From contig NZ_QRAO01000003.1 in the NCBI RefSeq assembly GCF_003353425.1, positions 111,088 to 175,087 on the forward strand: a stretch of DNA of 64,000 nucleotides. The letters run 5' to 3'. Source of the stretch: Marinirhabdus gelatinilytica. Its GTDB lineage: Bacteria > Bacteroidota > Bacteroidia > Flavobacteriales > Flavobacteriaceae. Shown piece by piece: positions 62,140-64,000 of this stretch. The notes beneath the pieces were generated by a model. The model saw only the letters and a list, made by a program, of their open reading frames with translations. It searched no databases and was not told the origin of the DNA. The position numbers and the translations under genes are program-made. How positions within the stretch are numbered: the first letter of the stretch is position 1; each line of letters begins with the position of its first letter.

Positions 62140-63516
62140 ATGAGTACATACGATATTATTGTTCTTGGAAGTGGCCCCGGAGGCTACGTAACGGCTATAC
62201 GGGCTTCACAACTTGGCTTCAAGACTGCTGTTATTGAAAAGGAAAGCCTTGGTGGCGTTTGTTTAAACTGGGGCTGTATCCCAACCAAAGCATTGCTAAA
62301 GAGCGCACAGGTGTTCGATTATTTGAACCACGCCGAAGACTACGGGCTTACCGTAAAAGGAGCCGACAAGGATTTTGGCAAAGTGATAGAGCGCAGTCGC
62401 GGGGTAGCAGATGGAATGAGCAAGGGCGTTCAGTTTTTGATGAAAAAGAATAAGATAGATGTGATTGAAGGCTTCGGAAAGCTGAAACCCGGAAAAAAGG
62501 TGGAAGTTGAAGGCAAGGAATACAGCGCAGACCATATCATCATTGCGACTGGGGCACGTTCCAGGGAACTACCCAACCTTCCGCAGGACGGGAAGAAAGT
62601 AATTGGGTACCGTGAAGCCATGACACTGGAAAAACAACCCAAATCCATGATCGTGGTAGGTAGTGGTGCCATAGGTGTAGAGTTTGCTCACTTTTACAAC
62701 GCTATGGGGACCGAGGTGACCATTGTTGAATTTTTGCCAAATTTGGTTCCTCTCGAGGATGAAGAGGTTTCTAAGCAATTTGAGCGTTCGTTCAAAAAAG
62801 CGGGTATCAAGGTAATGACCAATTCTTCGGTTGAAAAGGTAGACACTTCAGGTAAGACCGTAAAAGCCACAGTAAAGACCAAAAAAGGGGAGGAAACACT
62901 GGAAGCGGACGTGGTCCTTTCAGCAGTTGGTATTGCCGCTAATATTGAAAAAATTGGTCTCGAGGATGTAGGCATTGTAACAGATAAAGGTAAAATCATG
63001 GTGAACGATTGGTACCAAACCAACATCCCAGGCTACTATGCCATAGGTGATGTGGTACCGGGACAAGCTTTGGCACACGTAGCATCTGCCGAAGGTATTA
63101 CCTGTGTAGAAAAAATCGCAGGAATGCACGTGGAGGCTATGGACTATGGTAATATACCAGGCTGTACATACGCCACTCCAGAAATTGCCAGCGTGGGAAT
63201 GACCGAAAAACAGGCCAAGGAAGCAGGTTACGAGCTAAAGGTTGGTAAATTTCCTTTTTCTGCCAGCGGTAAAGCAAGTGCTGCGGGTACCAAGGATGGA
63301 TTTGTAAAGGTAATTTTCGATGCTAAATACGGCGAATGGCTGGGCTGCCACATGATTGGTGCCGGCGTGACCGATATGATTGCTGAAGCCGTTCTGGGTA
63401 GGAAATTGGAGACCACAGGACACGAGGTTCTAAAAGCGGTACACCCACACCCTACTATGAGTGAGGCCGTGATGGAAGCCGTGGCCGATGCGTATGATGA
63501 AGTGATACACTTGTAG
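62140..63516 (+). CDS. lpdA: Dihydrolipoyl dehydrogenase
   Basis: This 458-residue flavoprotein reoxidises dihydrolipoamide in 2-oxoacid dehydrogenase or glycine cleavage complexes. It has the FAD site IIVLGSGPGGYVTAI near residue 6, the redox-active Cys pair in GGVCLNWGCIPTKAL near residues 39-44, the NAD site IVVGSGAIGVEFA near 172, and the dimer-interface HPHPTMSEA near 440. It is a single gene followed by a weak terminator. The partner subunits are not in the window. Confidence 0.95.
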   Translation: MSTYDIIVLGSGPGGYVTAIRASQLGFKTAVIEKESLGGVCLNWGCIPTKALLKSAQVFDYLNHAEDYGLTVKGADKDFGKVIERSRGVADGMSKGVQFLMKKNKIDVIEGFGKLKPGKKVEVEGKEYSADHIIIATGARSRELPNLPQDGKKVIGYREAMTLEKQPKSMIVVGSGAIGVEFAHFYNAMGTEVTIVEFLPNLVPLEDEEVSKQFERSFKKAGIKVMTNSSVEKVDTSGKTVKATVKTKKGEETLEADVVLSAVGIAANIEKIGLEDVGIVTDKGKIMVNDWYQTNIPGYYAIGDVVPGQALAHVASAEGITCVEKIAGMHVEAMDYGNIPGCTYATPEIASVGMTEKQAKEAGYELKVGKFPFSASGKASAAGTKDGFVKVIFDAKYGEWLGCHMIGAGVTDMIAEAVLGRKLETTGHEVLKAVHPHPTMSEAVMEAVADAYDEVIHL

Positions 63517-63537
63517 AAAAACTCTATAAAAATTGAT

Positions 63538-63571
63538 AGTCCCGTAGCCTCTTTGAAGTTGCGGGATTTTT
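63538..63571. terminator. Possible terminator after lpdA
   Basis: TCCCG (63540-63544) and CGGGA (63562-63566) form a short stem with a long loop, followed by T8. The stem is weak, so the call is tentative. Confidence 0.5.
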
Positions 63572-63578
63572 TTTGTCT

Positions 63579-64000
63579 TTAGATGCTGAAACCCATGCCC
63601 AAGAAGAGTACATTGGGAGAGAGCTCTTCAAGGCCCAAGGTATATTTTAGGTTCAATTGTAGGTGATCAGAGAAATGATAGGCTGCACTCACGTCTGCAC
63701 GAACCTTAAAACTGTTCACAAAAACATCGAAAAAGTAATTTAAACTGGGGCCTGTCAACAAACTTACATTGTCCGTAACATAGTATTCGGCATACAGGGG
63801 CATATTCAAGAACTGGAACTCCCCCACCCCCTTATACAATAATTCGGGTTGTATGTGGAACCGTTCCCCAATTGGGAAATCTACAAAAACACCAGCGAAA
63901 TAACCCAGCTCGACATCTTGATTTTGACCAAATTGTTCTTGGTTTGTATTATAAAAAGTAAAATTAACCCCTCCCATTGTACCAAATTCAGTTTGGGCCG
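63579..64000 (-). CDS. Outer-membrane beta-barrel protein, partial
   Basis: The C-terminal 140 residues are visible; the gene continues past the right edge of the window. Upstream of the apparent Met, codons AQTEFGTMGG stay open to the edge, and AQ followed by TEFGT looks like a signal-peptidase cleavage region. The rest (FAGVFVDFPIGERFHIQPELLYKG, YVTDNVSLLTGPSLNYFFDVF) shows alternating strands and the usual terminal aromatic residue, typical of small OMP beta-brl barrels (PF13568-like). Function unknown. Confidence 0.78.
   Translation of the reverse strand, partial: AQTEFGTMGGVNFTFYNTNQEQFGQNQDVELGYFAGVFVDFPIGERFHIQPELLYKGVGEFQFLNMPLYAEYYVTDNVSLLTGPSLNYFFDVFVNSFKVRADVSAAYHFSDHLQLNLKYTLGLEELSPNVLFLGMGFSI

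Overview
The window is chromosomal DNA from a member of the Bacteroidetes, almost certainly family Flavobacteriaceae. The evidence is the gene families (PorQ and four proteins with type IX secretion sorting tails, a fused NnrE/NnrD enzyme, a PgpH-type HD hydrolase, DUF3822, DUF1761, and a short DnaX of flavobacterial style), the promoters of the Bacteroidetes TTG-N19-21-TAnnTTTG type, and the absence of obvious Shine-Dalgarno sites. No species can be named from the sequence alone. Most of the window is compact core genome in short operons.

Layout. 1-778: the 3' end of a tRNA gene followed by a tandem 357-base cassette (tRNA 3' piece, terminator, GIY-YIG nuclease gene) present twice plus a third partial copy. 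This is the most accessory-looking part of the window. 0.8-9 kb: pgpH, thiolase, NlpC/P60 peptidase, a TPR protein and gyrA. 9-16 kb: clpC, a secreted protein, hutH and nnr. 16-20.3 kb: gcvT, glsA, an RmlD-like reductase and a pterin dehydratase gene closely packed, then yebC. 20-27 kb: two secreted or surface proteins, an acyltransferase, a KdsB-KdnB fusion and a RecD-like helicase. 27-33 kb: a membrane-anchored protein, DUF3822, rsmD, two tandem STAS-like paralogues, the RNase P RNA gene rnpB, dnaX and miaE. 33-36.4 kb: a polyphosphate operon (sixA, ppk1, ppx). 36.5-42 kb: pdxH, a GNAT-like protein, DUF1761 and a pyrR-pyrB-STAS-like-rnz operon. 42-44.4 kb: a subtilase preceded by a separate lipoprotein resembling its propeptide. 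44.5-50 kb: rpsA, a META-domain lipoprotein, a repeat-rich intergenic region with a broken membrane-protein gene, then porQ-cmk. 50-64 kb: a sorting-domain protein, lon, an ECF sigma operon with cell-surface GIN/DUF4097 proteins, lipoproteins, an MFS transporter, an M48 protease, two msrB genes, lpdA and a partial outer-membrane protein.

The points most worth following up are the tRNA-bounded GIY-YIG cassettes, the CMP-Kdo synthetase/Kdo 8-oxidase fusion, the stand-alone propeptide lipoprotein paired with the subtilase, the rnpB gene whose 3' end lies inside a protein gene on the other strand, and a family of intergenic inverted repeats. Several genes appear to start at TTG, so start sites in this genome need care. 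The annotation rests on reading motifs and family knowledge; no database search was run.
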